A stretch of 64,000 nt of DNA from Demequina sp. NBRC 110054 (GTDB lineage: Bacteria > Actinomycetota > Actinomycetes > Actinomycetales > Demequinaceae): positions 1,736,001 through 1,800,000 of the forward strand of contig NZ_BBRK01000004.1 in NCBI RefSeq assembly GCF_002090115.1, read 5' to 3'. Positions 34,676-44,499 of the stretch are shown here, piece by piece (positions within the stretch are counted from its first letter, which is position 1; every line of letters begins with the position of its first letter). The translations under genes and the position numbers were made by a program. The notes beneath the pieces are model-generated. The model had not been told where the DNA came from and made no database searches. It saw only the letters and a list, made by a program, of their open reading frames with translations.

Positions 34676-34691
34676 CCTACGTCACCGTAGG
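34676..34691. promoter_or_regulatory. Palindrome touching the desaturase start codon
   Basis: CCTACG-TCAC-CGTAGG, a perfect 6-bp inverted repeat directly upstream of the GTG. A protein bound here would block initiation; the regulator is unknown. Confidence 0.45.
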
Positions 34692-34762
34692 TTAGGTGTC
34701 ACGGGCCTGTGATGTCGGACACGCGGAGTTCATTCTCGGGCCGTCCGCTCGCCGTGCAGGAG

Positions 34763-36490
34763 TCAGTACGAACGCACGCGCAGCGGGGGAGCCGTCGCGG
34801 CCGCGATGCGCGCGCGCAGCAGCGGCTCCGACATCGGCCGGTAGTGCAGGAAGCCCTGCTGGAGGCCGATGCCGGCCTCCCTCACCGCGTCGTACTCGAG
34901 GTTCGTCTCGATGCCCTCGGCGATCACCGCGACGTCCAGCTCGCCCGCGATGCGCGAGATCACGGAGAGCACCTCGGCGTCGACGGCGCTGCCGCGGCCC
35001 GCGCCGTGGACGATCGTGCGGTCCACCTTGATGACGCTGAACGGCAGCGGCTGCTGGAGGAAGCGCAGGGTGTCGAGGGAGACGCCGACGTCGTCGAGGG
35101 CGAGCCGCACTCCCGCGGCGTCCAGGGCGGCGAGCTCGGTCCTGGCGGCGGTGAGGTCGCCGAGCCGCGACAGCTCCGACAGCTCGAGGACGATCCGGTG
35201 GGTCGCGATGCCCGCGCCCTTGATCGTGGACAGGAGCGTGTCGGCCAGCCCCGGGACCACGAGCGACTCTGCGGAGAGGTTGACGTGCATGCTGATGTCC
35301 GCGGCGGGCTTGAAGCCATCGGCCTCCCAGTGGCGCAGGGCCTTGCAGGCCCGCCCCAGCACCCAGCGGTCGAGCTCGAGCGTCGCGCCGAGCCGAGCCG
35401 CCCGCATCTTGATGTCCGCGGGGAAGCGCTCGTCGTCGACGCCGCCATGGATGCGCAGCAGCGCCTCGACGGCCGTGGGCCGGCCCGTCACCGTGTCGAT
35501 GATCGGCTGATACATGAGATGGAGGGCCTCGGTGAGGATCTGGTCCACGCCCTGAGCCGTGCGACGTCCGAACTGCACCTTGTTGCCGCCGGACAGCTTC
35601 GCGGAGTACATCGCGGCGTCGGCCAGCTGGAGGAGCTCCTCGGTGTCCGCGTCCGCGTTGTCGGCGACGACGACGCCGATGCTGGCGTCCGCCTGAGCAT
35701 TGTCCGGGAGCGCCGGGTCCCGCTGCGAGAGGGCGAGCCGCAGCCTCTCGCCGAAGGCGAGCGCCGCGTCCTCTGCGGTGACCGTCGCGGGGAGCCTCAG
35801 TCGGCTGACCACGGCGAACTCGTCGCCGCCGATCCGTCCGACGACGTCAGCGCCCGCCGCGGCGATCAGCATGCGACGCGCGGCGGAGCGCAGCAGCGCA
35901 TCGCCCTGCTTGTGGCCGAGGGTGTCGTTCGTGACCTTGAGGCGATCGAGCGTGAGGTAGGCGACGATGACGCGTGCGTCGCCGCCGTCGAGCGAGGCCA
36001 TCGTGTCCTCGAGGACTGTCATGAGCCGTTCGCGCGTGGCGAGGCCCGTCATGCCGTCCGTCTCGGCGCTGCGACCCGCGTGGTCCGCAAGGGCACGCAT
36101 CACGCGCACGGGCCTGACGACCGCGAACGCCTTGCCCTCTCCGTCCGCCACGGGGAGGTCGTGGAAGTCATCGGCGCTGTCGGCGCCCATCATGTGCGCC
36201 GCGGCCGAGGCCAGGGGCGTCTTGGGGCTCAGCAGCGGCAGGCCCCACGAGGCCAGCTCGCCGATGCCCTGGCTCGCGACGACCGCGCGCGCGGTGCCTG
36301 CGGAGCCCGCCATGGTGTTCAGGAAGCGCTCGCGGCTGATGACGCCGATCTCGCCGGTCGCACGCTGCACGAGCAGGTTGTGACGGCTGCCGCGGCTGAA
36401 GATGTGGGTGGCGACCTCGGAGCAAGGGGTGTCCGCGGGCACGAGCAGGCAGAGCTCGATCAGCGGCTCGATCGTCGGTTCTGTCGTCAT
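34763..36490 (-). CDS. GGDEF-EAL cyclic-di-GMP protein with a CBS-like head
   Basis: 575 residues. Residues 1-150 look like a paired sensory domain (NLLVQRATGEIGVISRERFL), as in CBS/GGDEF/EAL proteins. The diguanylate cyclase domain (about 160-320) keeps RIGGDEFAVV. The phosphodiesterase domain (about 330-575) keeps AVEALLR, NLSAESL, ELSELS, DDVG, KVDR and IAEGIET. Both catalytic sites look largely intact, so it may make or break c-di-GMP. The start MTTEPTIEP follows GGGAGGG. No membrane segment is seen. Confidence 0.88.
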   Translation of the reverse strand: MTTEPTIEPLIELCLLVPADTPCSEVATHIFSRGSRHNLLVQRATGEIGVISRERFLNTMAGSAGTARAVVASQGIGELASWGLPLLSPKTPLASAAAHMMGADSADDFHDLPVADGEGKAFAVVRPVRVMRALADHAGRSAETDGMTGLATRERLMTVLEDTMASLDGGDARVIVAYLTLDRLKVTNDTLGHKQGDALLRSAARRMLIAAAGADVVGRIGGDEFAVVSRLRLPATVTAEDAALAFGERLRLALSQRDPALPDNAQADASIGVVVADNADADTEELLQLADAAMYSAKLSGGNKVQFGRRTAQGVDQILTEALHLMYQPIIDTVTGRPTAVEALLRIHGGVDDERFPADIKMRAARLGATLELDRWVLGRACKALRHWEADGFKPAADISMHVNLSAESLVVPGLADTLLSTIKGAGIATHRIVLELSELSRLGDLTAARTELAALDAAGVRLALDDVGVSLDTLRFLQQPLPFSVIKVDRTIVHGAGRGSAVDAEVLSVISRIAGELDVAVIAEGIETNLEYDAVREAGIGLQQGFLHYRPMSEPLLRARIAAATAPPLRVRSY

Positions 36491-36582
36491 ATCGAAATGT
36501 CCCTCCCGTTCACCTTTCGGCTCGCGCAGGGCTGAGGTGAGCATTCCGGGCGGGGACATCGCGGCCCTCGCAAGCGCGGCGA

Positions 36583-36588
36583 TAGGCT
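36583..36588 (+). promoter_or_regulatory. -10 box of a leaderless antiporter transcript
   Basis: TAGGCT, 6 nt before the ATG at 36595. Confidence 0.45.
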
Positions 36589-36594
36589 CGCGGC

Positions 36595-37548
36595 ATGCTC
36601 ATCGCCATCGCCGCCACCGTGGTGGGCCTCGCGGCGCTCGCGTGGAGCGCCGATCACTTCGTCGCCGGAGCATCGGCGGTCGCGCGCTACGCGGGCATGG
36701 CGCCTCTGCTCGTTGGCATGCTCGTCATCGGCTTCGGCACCTCGGCCCCCGAGCTCGTCGTCTCGGCCTTCGCGGCGGCCGGCGGCAATCCCGAGCTCGC
36801 GATCGGCAATGCGTTCGGCTCGAACGTGGCCAACATCGGACTCATCCTGGGCATCACGGCGATGGTGCTGCCGATCATGGTGCACCGTGGAGTGCTCCGC
36901 CGCGAGCTGCCTGTCCTCATCGTCGTCACGCTGATCGCATGGCTGTTGCTCGCGGACGGCACCCTGTCCAGGCTCGACGCTGCGGTGCTCGGCGGCGTGC
37001 TCCTTGCGCAGATCACCTGGGCGATCGTCGTCGGCCGACGCAACCCGTCCGACGAGCTCGCCCGCGAGGTCGAGGAGTCGGCCACGATGACGAGGTCGCG
37101 CGCGTGGCTGTCGCTCCTGGCCGGACTCGTGCTGCTCGTGCTGTCCTCCCGGGTGCTCGTGTGGGGCGCCGTCGACATCGCCGAGCGACTCGGCTGGTCG
37201 GATCTCGTCATCGGTCTCACGGTCGTCGCGATCGGGACGTCGGCTCCCGAGCTCGCCTCCGCGCTCGCGGCTGTCCGACGCGGCGAGAACGACCTCGCGC
37301 TCGGCAACGTCATCGGATCCAACCTTTTCAACACCCTCGGCGTGCTCGCCGTCGCAGGCCTGGTCGCGCCCGCGACCGTGGACCCTGCGATCCTCACGCG
37401 CGACCTGCCGTTCGTCCTGTCCCTCACGATCCTGCTCGTCGTCTTCGCGCTGTGGCCGTGGCACCGCGGCAGCATCTCCCGCTCCGAGGGCGGCGTCCTG
37501 TTCGTTCTGTGGCTGTCGTACACAGGGTTCCTGCTCGTGACCGCGTGA
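36595..37548 (+). CDS. Calcium/cation antiporter (CaCA family, YrbG-like)
   Basis: 317 residues, ten hydrophobic segments in two inverted halves. The alpha repeats that bind the ions are GFGTSAPELVVSAF with GNAFGSNVANIGL, and AIGTSAPELASAL with GNVIGSNLFNTLG. The family exchanges Na+ or H+ for Ca2+. It starts leaderless 6 nt after TAGGCT and is followed, with a separate leaderless promoter, by the ABC exporter. Confidence 0.92.
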   Translation: MLIAIAATVVGLAALAWSADHFVAGASAVARYAGMAPLLVGMLVIGFGTSAPELVVSAFAAAGGNPELAIGNAFGSNVANIGLILGITAMVLPIMVHRGVLRRELPVLIVVTLIAWLLLADGTLSRLDAAVLGGVLLAQITWAIVVGRRNPSDELAREVEESATMTRSRAWLSLLAGLVLLVLSSRVLVWGAVDIAERLGWSDLVIGLTVVAIGTSAPELASALAAVRRGENDLALGNVIGSNLFNTLGVLAVAGLVAPATVDPAILTRDLPFVLSLTILLVVFALWPWHRGSISRSEGGVLFVLWLSYTGFLLVTA

Positions 37549-37600
37549 GCGGGCGAGTGGGGTACCCCACGAAGGCCTGTCTCCCGCGAAGCACCAGGGC

Positions 37601-37606
37601 TAACCT
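37601..37606 (+). promoter_or_regulatory. -10 box of a leaderless ABC exporter transcript
   Basis: TAACCT, 6 nt before the GTG at 37613. Confidence 0.45.
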
Positions 37607-37612
37607 GTCCGC

Positions 37613-38368
37613 GTGGAACCAGCCCTCGTCCTCACCGGACTGAAGAAGACCTTCGGCGCGACCGTGGCAGTAGCCGGGATCGATCTCGAGATCCCCCAGG
37701 GCTCGTTCTACGGGATGGTCGGCCCGAACGGCGCGGGCAAGACGACGACCCTGTCCATGGCGACGGGCCTGCTCACCCCGGACGAGGGCATCGTCCATGT
37801 GCATGGGATCGATCTGTGGCGCCGGCCCGACGACGCGAAGCCGTTGCTCGGAGTCCTCCCTGACGGCCTGCACACCTTCGACAGGCTCACCGGCGCCGAG
37901 CTGATCTCCTACGCGGGTCTCCTGCGAGGGCTTCCGGCCGAGGAGGCGCGGCGCCGCCGCGACGACCTCCTCGCGGCGCTCGATCTCGAATCCGCCGGCC
38001 GCACCCTCGTGACGGACTACTCGGCCGGCATGAAGAAGAAGGTCGCGCTCGCGTGCGCGCTCGTCCACGCGCCCCGGGTGCTCGTGCTCGACGAGCCGTT
38101 CGAGGCCGTCGACCCCGTGAGCGCCGGCGCGATCCGGCGCATCCTGCTCACCTTCGTCGACGACGGGGGCACCGTCATCATGTCCTCGCATGTCATGGCG
38201 CTCGTCGAGCGGCTGTGCGATCGCGTGGCGATCGTCGGCTCGGGTCGCGTGCTCGCGGAGGGCACGCTCGAGGACGTGCGCGCGGGCCGCGACCTCGAGG
38301 ACCGCTTCGTGGAGCTCGTCGGCGATGTCGAGGACCAGAGGGACCTGTCGTGGTTGCGGCGATCCTGA
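37613..38368 (+). CDS. ABC transporter ATP-binding protein (exporter type)
   Basis: 251 residues. Walker A GPNGAGKTT, a signature variant DYSAGMKKKVAL, Walker B VLVLDEPFEAVD and the H-loop SSHVMAL. The glycine-poor signature (YSAGMKKK) is typical of ABC-2-type exporters of unknown substrate. It overlaps the permease gene by 19 bp, so the pair is translated together. Confidence 0.85.
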   Translation: MEPALVLTGLKKTFGATVAVAGIDLEIPQGSFYGMVGPNGAGKTTTLSMATGLLTPDEGIVHVHGIDLWRRPDDAKPLLGVLPDGLHTFDRLTGAELISYAGLLRGLPAEEARRRRDDLLAALDLESAGRTLVTDYSAGMKKKVALACALVHAPRVLVLDEPFEAVDPVSAGAIRRILLTFVDDGGTVIMSSHVMALVERLCDRVAIVGSGRVLAEGTLEDVRAGRDLEDRFVELVGDVEDQRDLSWLRRS

Positions 38369-40005
38369 GCCTGCGCTGGCGCACGACGCTCCACTCCCTG
38401 CGGCGCGACTGGTGGCGCATGCTCGTGGTCGTCGCCGGTGGCGTGTGGTCGATCTCGCTCGTGCCGAGCCTGGTCTGGGCCGAGCACATCCTGTGGTTCC
38501 AGCCCGTCGATCTTCGCGCGGACGCGCTGATCGTCGCCGGCTCGGTGCTGATGCTCGGCTGGGTCACGGTGCCGCTCCTGGTCACCGGCCTCGACGACAC
38601 GCTCGACCCCTCGCGTTTCGCCTCGCTCGGCGTCCCGGTGCGCAGGATCATGCCGGGGCTCGCGATCGCCGCGTTCCTCACCGTGCCCGCGCTGTTCACC
38701 CTGCTGGCGATGCTGCTGCTCGTCTTCTCGTGGAGGGACGACGGGGCGACCCTGGCCGTCGCGCTCGTCGGAGCGGCGCTCACCGCCGCCGTGATGGTGC
38801 TGTCGGGGAGGGTCGCCGTCGCGTGGGCGGGCCGTGCCCTCGCCGGTCGCCGGTCGCGCATCGCCGCTGCGGCGGCCTCCGTGGCTGGCATCGCGGTCGT
38901 GGCGGTCGCGGGGCGCGCGCTGCTGAGCAAGGGCCTCGAGAGCGTGCTCGAGGACGACGTGCCGACGATCATCGCGGCGCTGGGCACGACGCCGATCGCC
39001 GCGGGCCTCGCGGCTCCCGAGTTCGCGAGCCGCGGGGACTGGCTGCCCGTGGCCTGGCGCCTGGGCCTCGTGGCGGCGTGGTGCGTGCTGCTCGCGCTGG
39101 TGTGGAGGGACAGCGTCGCCCGCGTGCTCGTGACGCCACCCGCCAGATCCGCGGGGGTCTCGCGCCGGGACGACCGCATTCTCGCGCACGCCGACGTCGC
39201 GGCGGCCCTGCGGGGGCGGATCGAGGCCGCGACCGACGCTCCTGGTGGGGCGGTCGCGCGCCTCCTGATCCGTGCGCTGCCGAGCCCCCAGGTGCGGGCG
39301 GTGAGGAGCAGGATGCTCCGCTCGTGGTCGAGCGACCCGCGCTACCTCGCGGCGGCCGTCGGCGCGCTCGTGGGGCCCGTGCTGCTGTTCGGGATCCTGC
39401 TGCCCGCGCTCGGGGCCCCCGGCTGGGTCGCGTTCCTCATGCCCGCGACGGTCGCGACCTCGATCGCGTGGGGTCGCCACAACGATGTCGCCTACGACTC
39501 GACGGCGCTGTGGCTCGACGTCGTCTCCGGCAGGATCGGTCGAGCGATCATGCGGGGGAGGGTCGAGGGCCTGCTCGCGTGGGCCGCTCCCGTCGTCGTG
39601 ATCACGTCGCTCGCGGCGGCTCAGGTGGCCGACCGCTGGGACCTCGCCCTGGCGCTCTGCGCGGCCTCGCTCGGGGTGCTCGGCACGACCATGGGGGTGT
39701 CCGCCGTGCTGTCGGTGTGGATGCCGTACCGGGCCCCGCAGCCGGGCTCGAACCCGTTCGGCGCGGAGGTGGGGTCCGTCGGCGCGGGTCTTGCGGCACA
39801 GGTGGTGTCCTCGCTCGCCTCGCTCGTGACCGCACCCCTCGTGATGGTGCCGTTCGCGCTCGCGTACCTCGTCCATCCGGGCTGGGCGTGGGTCGCGACG
39901 GTCTTCGGCCTCGGCCTCGGCATCGCCGGCATCGCGCTCGGCACGCGGTTCTCGGGCGATCTGTACGACGCGCGCTCCGGGCGGCTGCTCGGCGCCGTCG
40001 TATGA
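38350..40005 (+). CDS. ABC exporter permease, large membrane subunit
   Basis: 551 residues from a GTG inside the end of the ATPase gene. About twelve hydrophobic segments, in two groups of six separated by a cytoplasmic linker (about 255-320, SRRDDRILAHADVAAALRGR). No strong family motif beyond ABC-2-like topology. Substrate unknown. The end leads into a leaderless DUF3039 gene. Confidence 0.75.
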   Translation: MVAAILSLRWRTTLHSLRRDWWRMLVVVAGGVWSISLVPSLVWAEHILWFQPVDLRADALIVAGSVLMLGWVTVPLLVTGLDDTLDPSRFASLGVPVRRIMPGLAIAAFLTVPALFTLLAMLLLVFSWRDDGATLAVALVGAALTAAVMVLSGRVAVAWAGRALAGRRSRIAAAAASVAGIAVVAVAGRALLSKGLESVLEDDVPTIIAALGTTPIAAGLAAPEFASRGDWLPVAWRLGLVAAWCVLLALVWRDSVARVLVTPPARSAGVSRRDDRILAHADVAAALRGRIEAATDAPGGAVARLLIRALPSPQVRAVRSRMLRSWSSDPRYLAAAVGALVGPVLLFGILLPALGAPGWVAFLMPATVATSIAWGRHNDVAYDSTALWLDVVSGRIGRAIMRGRVEGLLAWAAPVVVITSLAAAQVADRWDLALALCAASLGVLGTTMGVSAVLSVWMPYRAPQPGSNPFGAEVGSVGAGLAAQVVSSLASLVTAPLVMVPFALAYLVHPGWAWVATVFGLGLGIAGIALGTRFSGDLYDARSGRLLGAVV

Positions 40006-40117
40006 ATGCAGGCACGTGAGCGCTGTCGCCCGCGCGACGCCTTGTGGGCATCGTTGTCGGCGCGCGAGCGCTGGGGATACGGGGGCGTGGAGCGCGACGG
40101 CGACTACCATGGAACGC

Positions 40118-40399
40118 ATGAGCGAGCCGAACATCCCCGTCGAGCAGCCGCAGGGCGGCACCGCGACGATCGAGCGCACCGACACGCAGGAGCTCATCGA
40201 GCCCGGCGACGCCGAGCGCTTCGCGCACTACGTGCGCAAGGAGAAGATCCTCGAGTCCGCCATGAGCGGCGAGCCGGTGATCGCGCTGTGCGGCAAGGTG
40301 TGGGTGCCCGGCCGTGACCCCAACCGCTTCCCGGTGTGCCCGGCGTGCAAGGAGATCATCGAGGGTCGCTTCGGACCCGAGGACGGCGACGACTCCTGA
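40118..40399 (+). CDS. DUF3039 zinc-ribbon-like protein
   Basis: 93 residues. The core HYVRKEKILESAMSGEPVIALCGKVWVPGRD...PVCPACKEI has three Cys (LCGK and CPAC) that could bind zinc. The family is small and restricted to actinobacteria; its function is unknown. The start MSEPNIPVE is favoured because TACCAT lies 7 nt before it (leaderless); an ATG at 40109 is the alternative. It precedes clpS, its usual neighbour. Confidence 0.82.
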   Translation: MSEPNIPVEQPQGGTATIERTDTQELIEPGDAERFAHYVRKEKILESAMSGEPVIALCGKVWVPGRDPNRFPVCPACKEIIEGRFGPEDGDDS

Positions 40400-40433
40400 C
40401 GCGCGCCTCATGTCCGTTTTCGGGTGATCCCCG

Positions 40434-40439
40434 TAGGCT
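40434..40439 (+). promoter_or_regulatory. -10 box of a leaderless clpS transcript
   Basis: TAGGCT, 6 nt before the GTG at 40446. Confidence 0.5.
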
Positions 40440-40445
40440 GGGCAC

Positions 40446-40733
40446 GTGGAATTCCAGGAGGATCTCTCGCCTGAGGGAAACGTGGCGACCAGGCCGGACG
40501 ATGCTTGGGTGACGATCGTCTGGAACGATCCGGTCAATCTCATGTCGTACGTGACCTACGTCTTCCAGACCTACTTCGGCTTCACGCGCGCCGTCGCGGA
40601 GCAGCGGATGCGCGAGGTCCACGAGCGCGGGCGCTCGGTCGTCAGCTCGGGCAGCCGCGAGCGGATGGAGGTCGACGTGCAGGCGATGCACTCGTACGGA
40701 CTCTGGGCGACGCTGCAGCGGAGCGGCGAGTGA
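40446..40733 (+). CDS. clpS: ClpS, N-end-rule adaptor of the Clp protease
   Basis: 95 residues. [26 protein letters not shown] contains the substrate pocket ([10 protein letters not shown]; the family has ND..N.M..V). It carries N-degron proteins to ClpC1P in actinobacteria. The GTG start follows TAGGCT by 6 nt. Its stop overlaps the DUF2017 start by 4 bp. Confidence 0.93.
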   Translation: MEFQEDLSPEGNVATRPDDAWVTIVWNDPVNLMSYVTYVFQTYFGFTRAVAEQRMREVHERGRSVVSSGSRERMEVDVQAMHSYGLWATLQRSGE

Positions 40734-41368
40734 GGGGCTTCGAGCACGACGGCGACCGCGTCGTCGCGCTCATGGACGAGGAGGAGCGGACCGTCATCGC
40801 GCGGATCGTGGCCGACGTCGGCCTGCTCCTCGGCGAGGTCCGCTTCGGTGCGGAGGACGAGGACGACGAGGCACCCGAGGCCGATGCGGAGCGCGAGCTC
40901 TTCGAGGGACTCAGGGGCCTCGACGGATCCGCCTCGGCTCCGACCGACCCCGCGGTGCTGAGGCTGCTGCCGAATGCCGCGCCCGACTCTCCCGAGATCT
41001 CCGACGAGTTCCGACGCCTCACCGAGGGAGACCTGCGCTCTCTCAAGATCGAGCGCCTTCGCACCATGTGGGAGCAGCTCTCCGAGGACGAGCCCGAGTG
41101 GTCGCTGACACTCGAGGAGGCGGGCCCCACCGCCGCGGCCCTCACCGACGTGCGTCTCGTGCTCGCGACGCGCCTCGGGCTCGACTCCGACGCGGATGTG
41201 GACCTGCTCCACGCGGAGATCGACGCCGGCGTGCGCGCCCTCGACGAGGACGAGGAGGCCCCCGTCGATCACGAGAGGGTCTGGCTCGGCATGCTCTATC
41301 AGGCGCTCAGCTGGCTTCAGGAGACGCTCGTGGCGTGCCTCGCTGACGGGGAGGAAGGCGATGTCTGA
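40730..41368 (+). CDS. DUF2017 family protein
   Basis: 212 residues, soluble and acidic, with no membrane segment. It matches the actinobacterial DUF2017 family by its place between clpS and murI and by the head [22 protein letters not shown]. The role is unknown. It overlaps clpS by 4 bp and murI by 8 bp. Confidence 0.82.
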   Translation: MRGFEHDGDRVVALMDEEERTVIARIVADVGLLLGEVRFGAEDEDDEAPEADAERELFEGLRGLDGSASAPTDPAVLRLLPNAAPDSPEISDEFRRLTEGDLRSLKIERLRTMWEQLSEDEPEWSLTLEEAGPTAAALTDVRLVLATRLGLDSDADVDLLHAEIDAGVRALDEDEEAPVDHERVWLGMLYQALSWLQETLVACLADGEEGDV

Positions 41369-42185
41369 CGCGCCCATCGGGGTGTTCGACTCGGGCGTCG
41401 GCGGGCTCACCGTGGCGCGCGCGATCATGGACATGCTTCCCCATGAGTCGATCCACTACGTCGGAGACACCGAGTTCGGGCCCTACGGTCCGCTGCCGAT
41501 CCACGAGGTGCGTCAGCACGCGCTCGACATCATGGACACGCTTGTCGAGGACGGCGTGAAGATGCTCGTGATCGCCTGCAACACCGCGTCCGCGGCGGTT
41601 CTGCGCGACGCCCGCGAGAGGTTCTCGCGCGAGCGCGGCGTCCCCGTCGTCGAGGTGATCATCCCCGCAGCCAGGCGCGCCGCCGCCCTGACCAAGGAGG
41701 GGCGCGTCGGCGTCGTCGGCACCGTGGCGACCGTGACGTCGGGGGCCTACTCCGACGCGCTCGCCGCGGCCCCCTCGATCAAGGTGACGAGCCAGGCCTG
41801 CCCCCGGTTCGTCGAGCTCGTGGAGGCTGGCATCACGTCCGGTCCCGAGGTCATCGAGGTGGCGGAGGAGTACCTCGCGCCCCTCAAGGAGGCGCAGGTC
41901 GACACCGTGATCCTCGGCTGCACGCACTATCCGATGCTCGCTGGCGCTATCGGCTACGTCATGGGACCCGAGGTGACGCTCGTCGACTCCGCGCGCGAGA
42001 CGGCGCTCGACGTCTATCGGGGCCTGGTGCAGGCCGGGCTCGAGCGCTCGCCCGACGCGGTGCCCGAGCATCGCTTCTTCGCGACGGGGGAGCGTGACAG
42101 GTTTGAGGCTCTCGCGCAGCGCTTCCTGGGGCCGCTGGTCGGTGCGGTGGAGCCGCTGACGGGCTCGGTGGAGCCGCGGCCGTGA
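41361..42185 (+). CDS. murI: Glutamate racemase
   Basis: 274 residues. It makes D-glutamate for peptidoglycan. The two catalytic cysteines are in [13 protein letters not shown] and LGCTHYPML; the substrate loop is [16 protein letters not shown]. The start ATG follows GGGGAGGAAGGCG. It overlaps the MBL-fold gene by 4 bp. Confidence 0.96.
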   Translation: MSDAPIGVFDSGVGGLTVARAIMDMLPHESIHYVGDTEFGPYGPLPIHEVRQHALDIMDTLVEDGVKMLVIACNTASAAVLRDARERFSRERGVPVVEVIIPAARRAAALTKEGRVGVVGTVATVTSGAYSDALAAAPSIKVTSQACPRFVELVEAGITSGPEVIEVAEEYLAPLKEAQVDTVILGCTHYPMLAGAIGYVMGPEVTLVDSARETALDVYRGLVQAGLERSPDAVPEHRFFATGERDRFEALAQRFLGPLVGAVEPLTGSVEPRP

Positions 42186-42952
42186 GGCTCGTGATCGTCG
42201 GCGCGTCGGGCTCGGTTCCGGGCCCGGCCTCGGCGGCGTCCTGCTACCTCGTCGAGGCCGAGGATGAGAACGGCCGCACGTGGCACGTGGTCCTCGACCT
42301 GGGATCCGGGGCGGCCGGCTCTCTGCAGCGCTACCTGGATCCGCGCGAGCTCGATGCGATCGCTATCTCGCACGCCCATGCGGACCACTGCGCGGACCTC
42401 GCGGTGATGGACGTCTACCTCCGCTACGCGAGCCCCGACGAGCCCGTCTCCGTACCCGTGCACGGCCCGTTCGGCCTTGCGGGCCGCATCGCCGAGATGC
42501 GCGGCGTCGCCGAGCACTCCGAGGTGCTGCCGACGATCGCGTGGCAGCCCGGGGTCCCGGTGCGGATCGGGCCGATGACGATCACGTGCGCCGCCGTCGA
42601 GCATCCCATCCCGGCCTACGCGATCCGCGTCGAGGGTCCGTCCGAGCGGGGAGGCGACGCCGTCCTCGCCTACTCGGGTGACACGGACGCGTGCGAGGGT
42701 CTCGAGGCGATCGCCGAGGGGGCTGACCTGCTGCTGTGCGAGGCGTCGTTCCTGGAGCGCGAGGATCGACCGCTCGGCATGCACCTCACAGGGGCGCGCG
42801 CGGGCCAGGTCGCCGAACGGTCGGGCGTCGGTCGGCTGCTGCTGACGCACATTCCGCCGTGGACCGAGCCGTACGAGACCGTCGCGGAGGCGGCCGCGGA
42901 GTACTCCGGGCCGCTCGGCGCTGCGCACGCCGGCATGCGGGTGTATCTGTAG
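42182..42952 (+). CDS. MBL-fold phosphodiesterase (Rv1339-like)
   Basis: 256 residues from a GTG. The metal motif is [10 protein letters not shown], with later ligands in SGDTDAC and THIPPW. This is the metallo-beta-lactamase protein that follows murI in mycobacteria and other actinobacteria; the M. tuberculosis homologue Rv1339 is reported as an atypical cAMP phosphodiesterase, while older annotation calls it ribonuclease Z-like. The position between murI and rph supports Rv1339-like over a true tRNase Z. Confidence 0.85.
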   Translation: MRLVIVGASGSVPGPASAASCYLVEAEDENGRTWHVVLDLGSGAAGSLQRYLDPRELDAIAISHAHADHCADLAVMDVYLRYASPDEPVSVPVHGPFGLAGRIAEMRGVAEHSEVLPTIAWQPGVPVRIGPMTITCAAVEHPIPAYAIRVEGPSERGGDAVLAYSGDTDACEGLEAIAEGADLLLCEASFLEREDRPLGMHLTGARAGQVAERSGVGRLLLTHIPPWTEPYETVAEAAAEYSGPLGAAHAGMRVYL

Positions 42953-43012
42953 CTCGTGGCGGGTGGCGGCGGCATTCCGCGCCGCCGCGCGCGGCGGGTA
43001 GTCTCGGGGGTC

Positions 43013-43747
43013 ATGACCTCACGCGCCGATGGCCGCCGCCCAGACCAGCTCCGACCCGTCTCGCTCGAGCGAGGCTTCCAGACGAACGCCGAGGGCTCCT
43101 GCATGGTGACCTTCGGGGGCACCCGGGTGCTCTGCTCCGCATCGTTCACCGTCGGTGTTCCGCGCTGGAAGAAGGGCTCGGGCGAGGGGTGGGTGACCGC
43201 CGAGTACGCGATGCTTCCGCGCGCGACCAACACCCGCAACGACCGCGAGAGTGTCCGCGGCAAGATCGGCGGCCGGACCATGGAGATCTCGCGCCTGATC
43301 GGTCGCTCGCTCCGTGCGGTCGTCGACGTCAAGGAGCTCGGTGAGAACACCATCGTCCTCGACTGCGACGTGATCGACGCCGACGGCGGCACGCGCACCG
43401 CGGCGATCACCGGCGCGTACGTCGCTTTGGCCGACGCGATCGCCTGGGGGCGCGCCAACCGGGCGATCGCCCTCGACGCGAAGCCGCTCACCGGCTCGGT
43501 GTCCGCGATCTCCGTCGGGATCATCGACGGCACGCCGATGCTCGACCTTCCCTACGTCGAGGACGTCCGCGCCGAGACCGACATGAACGTCGTCATGACC
43601 GGTGACGGAGGCTTCGTCGAGGTCCAGGGCACCGCCGAGGGCAAGCCGTTCAGCAAGGCCGAGCTCGACGAGCTGCTGGCTCTCGCGACCGCTGGCAACG
43701 CCGAGCTCGCGCGGATCCAGCGCGACGCGCTCGCTGCGGAGGACTGA
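43013..43747 (+). CDS. rph: Ribonuclease PH
   Basis: 244 residues. It trims tRNA 3' ends with phosphate. [30 protein letters not shown] and [21 protein letters not shown] are diagnostic; phosphate-binding [21 protein letters not shown] follows. A TAGTCT box 8 nt before the ATG suggests a near-leaderless start. rdgB begins 4 bp downstream. Confidence 0.96.
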   Translation: MTSRADGRRPDQLRPVSLERGFQTNAEGSCMVTFGGTRVLCSASFTVGVPRWKKGSGEGWVTAEYAMLPRATNTRNDRESVRGKIGGRTMEISRLIGRSLRAVVDVKELGENTIVLDCDVIDADGGTRTAAITGAYVALADAIAWGRANRAIALDAKPLTGSVSAISVGIIDGTPMLDLPYVEDVRAETDMNVVMTGDGGFVEVQGTAEGKPFSKAELDELLALATAGNAELARIQRDALAAED

Positions 43748-43751
43748 GCGG

Positions 43752-44381
43752 ATGGCCGAGGACGTCCGCCCGATCGTCGCCTTCGCGACGCACAACGCCC
43801 ACAAGATCGACGAGGTCTACGACATCCTGCGCGAGCGCGTGCCTGGCCTCGAGCGCGGACATCTGCTCAGCGCGGCCGACGCCGACGCGCCCGCCCCTGT
43901 CGAGTGCGGGATCTCGTATCAGGAGAACGCGCTGATCAAGGCGCGCGCGCTCGCCGAGCGCACGGGGCTGCCCGCGATCGCGGACGACTCGGGCCTGAGC
44001 GTCGATGTCATGGGCGGAGCGCCCGGGATCTTCTCCGCGCTCTGGAGCGGCCGTCACGGCGACGACCGCGCGAACCTCGAGCTTCTGCTCGCGCAGATGG
44101 AGGACATCCCCGACGCGAACCGCCAGGCGGCATTCGTCTGCGCCGCGGTCATGGTCCAGCCCGACGGCCGCGAGATCGTCGAGATGGGCATCATGGGCGG
44201 CCGGCTCACGCGCGAGCCCGCGGGCGCGGCAGGGTTCGGCTACGACCCGATCTTCGTCGCGTCGGGCCAGTGCGTCACCAACGCTGAGCTCGAGCCCGAC
44301 GTCAAGAACGCGATCTCACACCGCGGCGGCGCCTTCCGCGCCCTCGCGCCGCACGTCGCGGCACTCTTGCCGCGCAGATAG
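43752..44381 (+). CDS. rdgB: XTP/dITP diphosphatase (RdgB/HAM1)
   Basis: 209 residues. It destroys deaminated purine nucleotides such as dITP and XTP. Landmarks are FATHNAHKIDEV, ADDSGLSVD, GFGYDPIFV and the C-terminal SHRGGAFRAL. The final residues AALLPRR and the stop codon lie inside the first unit of the 30-bp tandem repeat that continues downstream. Confidence 0.95.
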   Translation: MAEDVRPIVAFATHNAHKIDEVYDILRERVPGLERGHLLSAADADAPAPVECGISYQENALIKARALAERTGLPAIADDSGLSVDVMGGAPGIFSALWSGRHGDDRANLELLLAQMEDIPDANRQAAFVCAAVMVQPDGREIVEMGIMGGRLTREPAGAAGFGYDPIFVASGQCVTNAELEPDVKNAISHRGGAFRALAPHVAALLPRR

Positions 44382-44477
44382 GGCGGTGCGGCACTCTTGC
44401 CGCGCAGATAGGGCGGTGCGGCACTCTTGCCGCGCAGATAGGGCGGTGCGGCACTCTTGCCGCGCGGGCAGGGCGGT
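44358..44477. repeat. Four tandem copies of a 30-bp hairpin unit
   Basis: The unit runs GCGGCACTCTTGCCGC-GCAGATAGGGCGGT. Copies 1-3 are identical (44358-44447), copy 4 (44448-44477) differs in GATA to GGCA, and a decayed fifth follows. Each unit folds as a 6-bp stem (GCGGCA / TGCCGC) with a CTCT loop. The array lies between convergent genes, so it may act as a serial terminator. Confidence 0.85.
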
Positions 44478-44499
44478 GCGGCAGGACCGCCGCGCCGGC

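Noticed and set aside
44358-44477. CRISPR array
   Set aside because: The units are directly adjacent with no variable spacers and no cas genes nearby.
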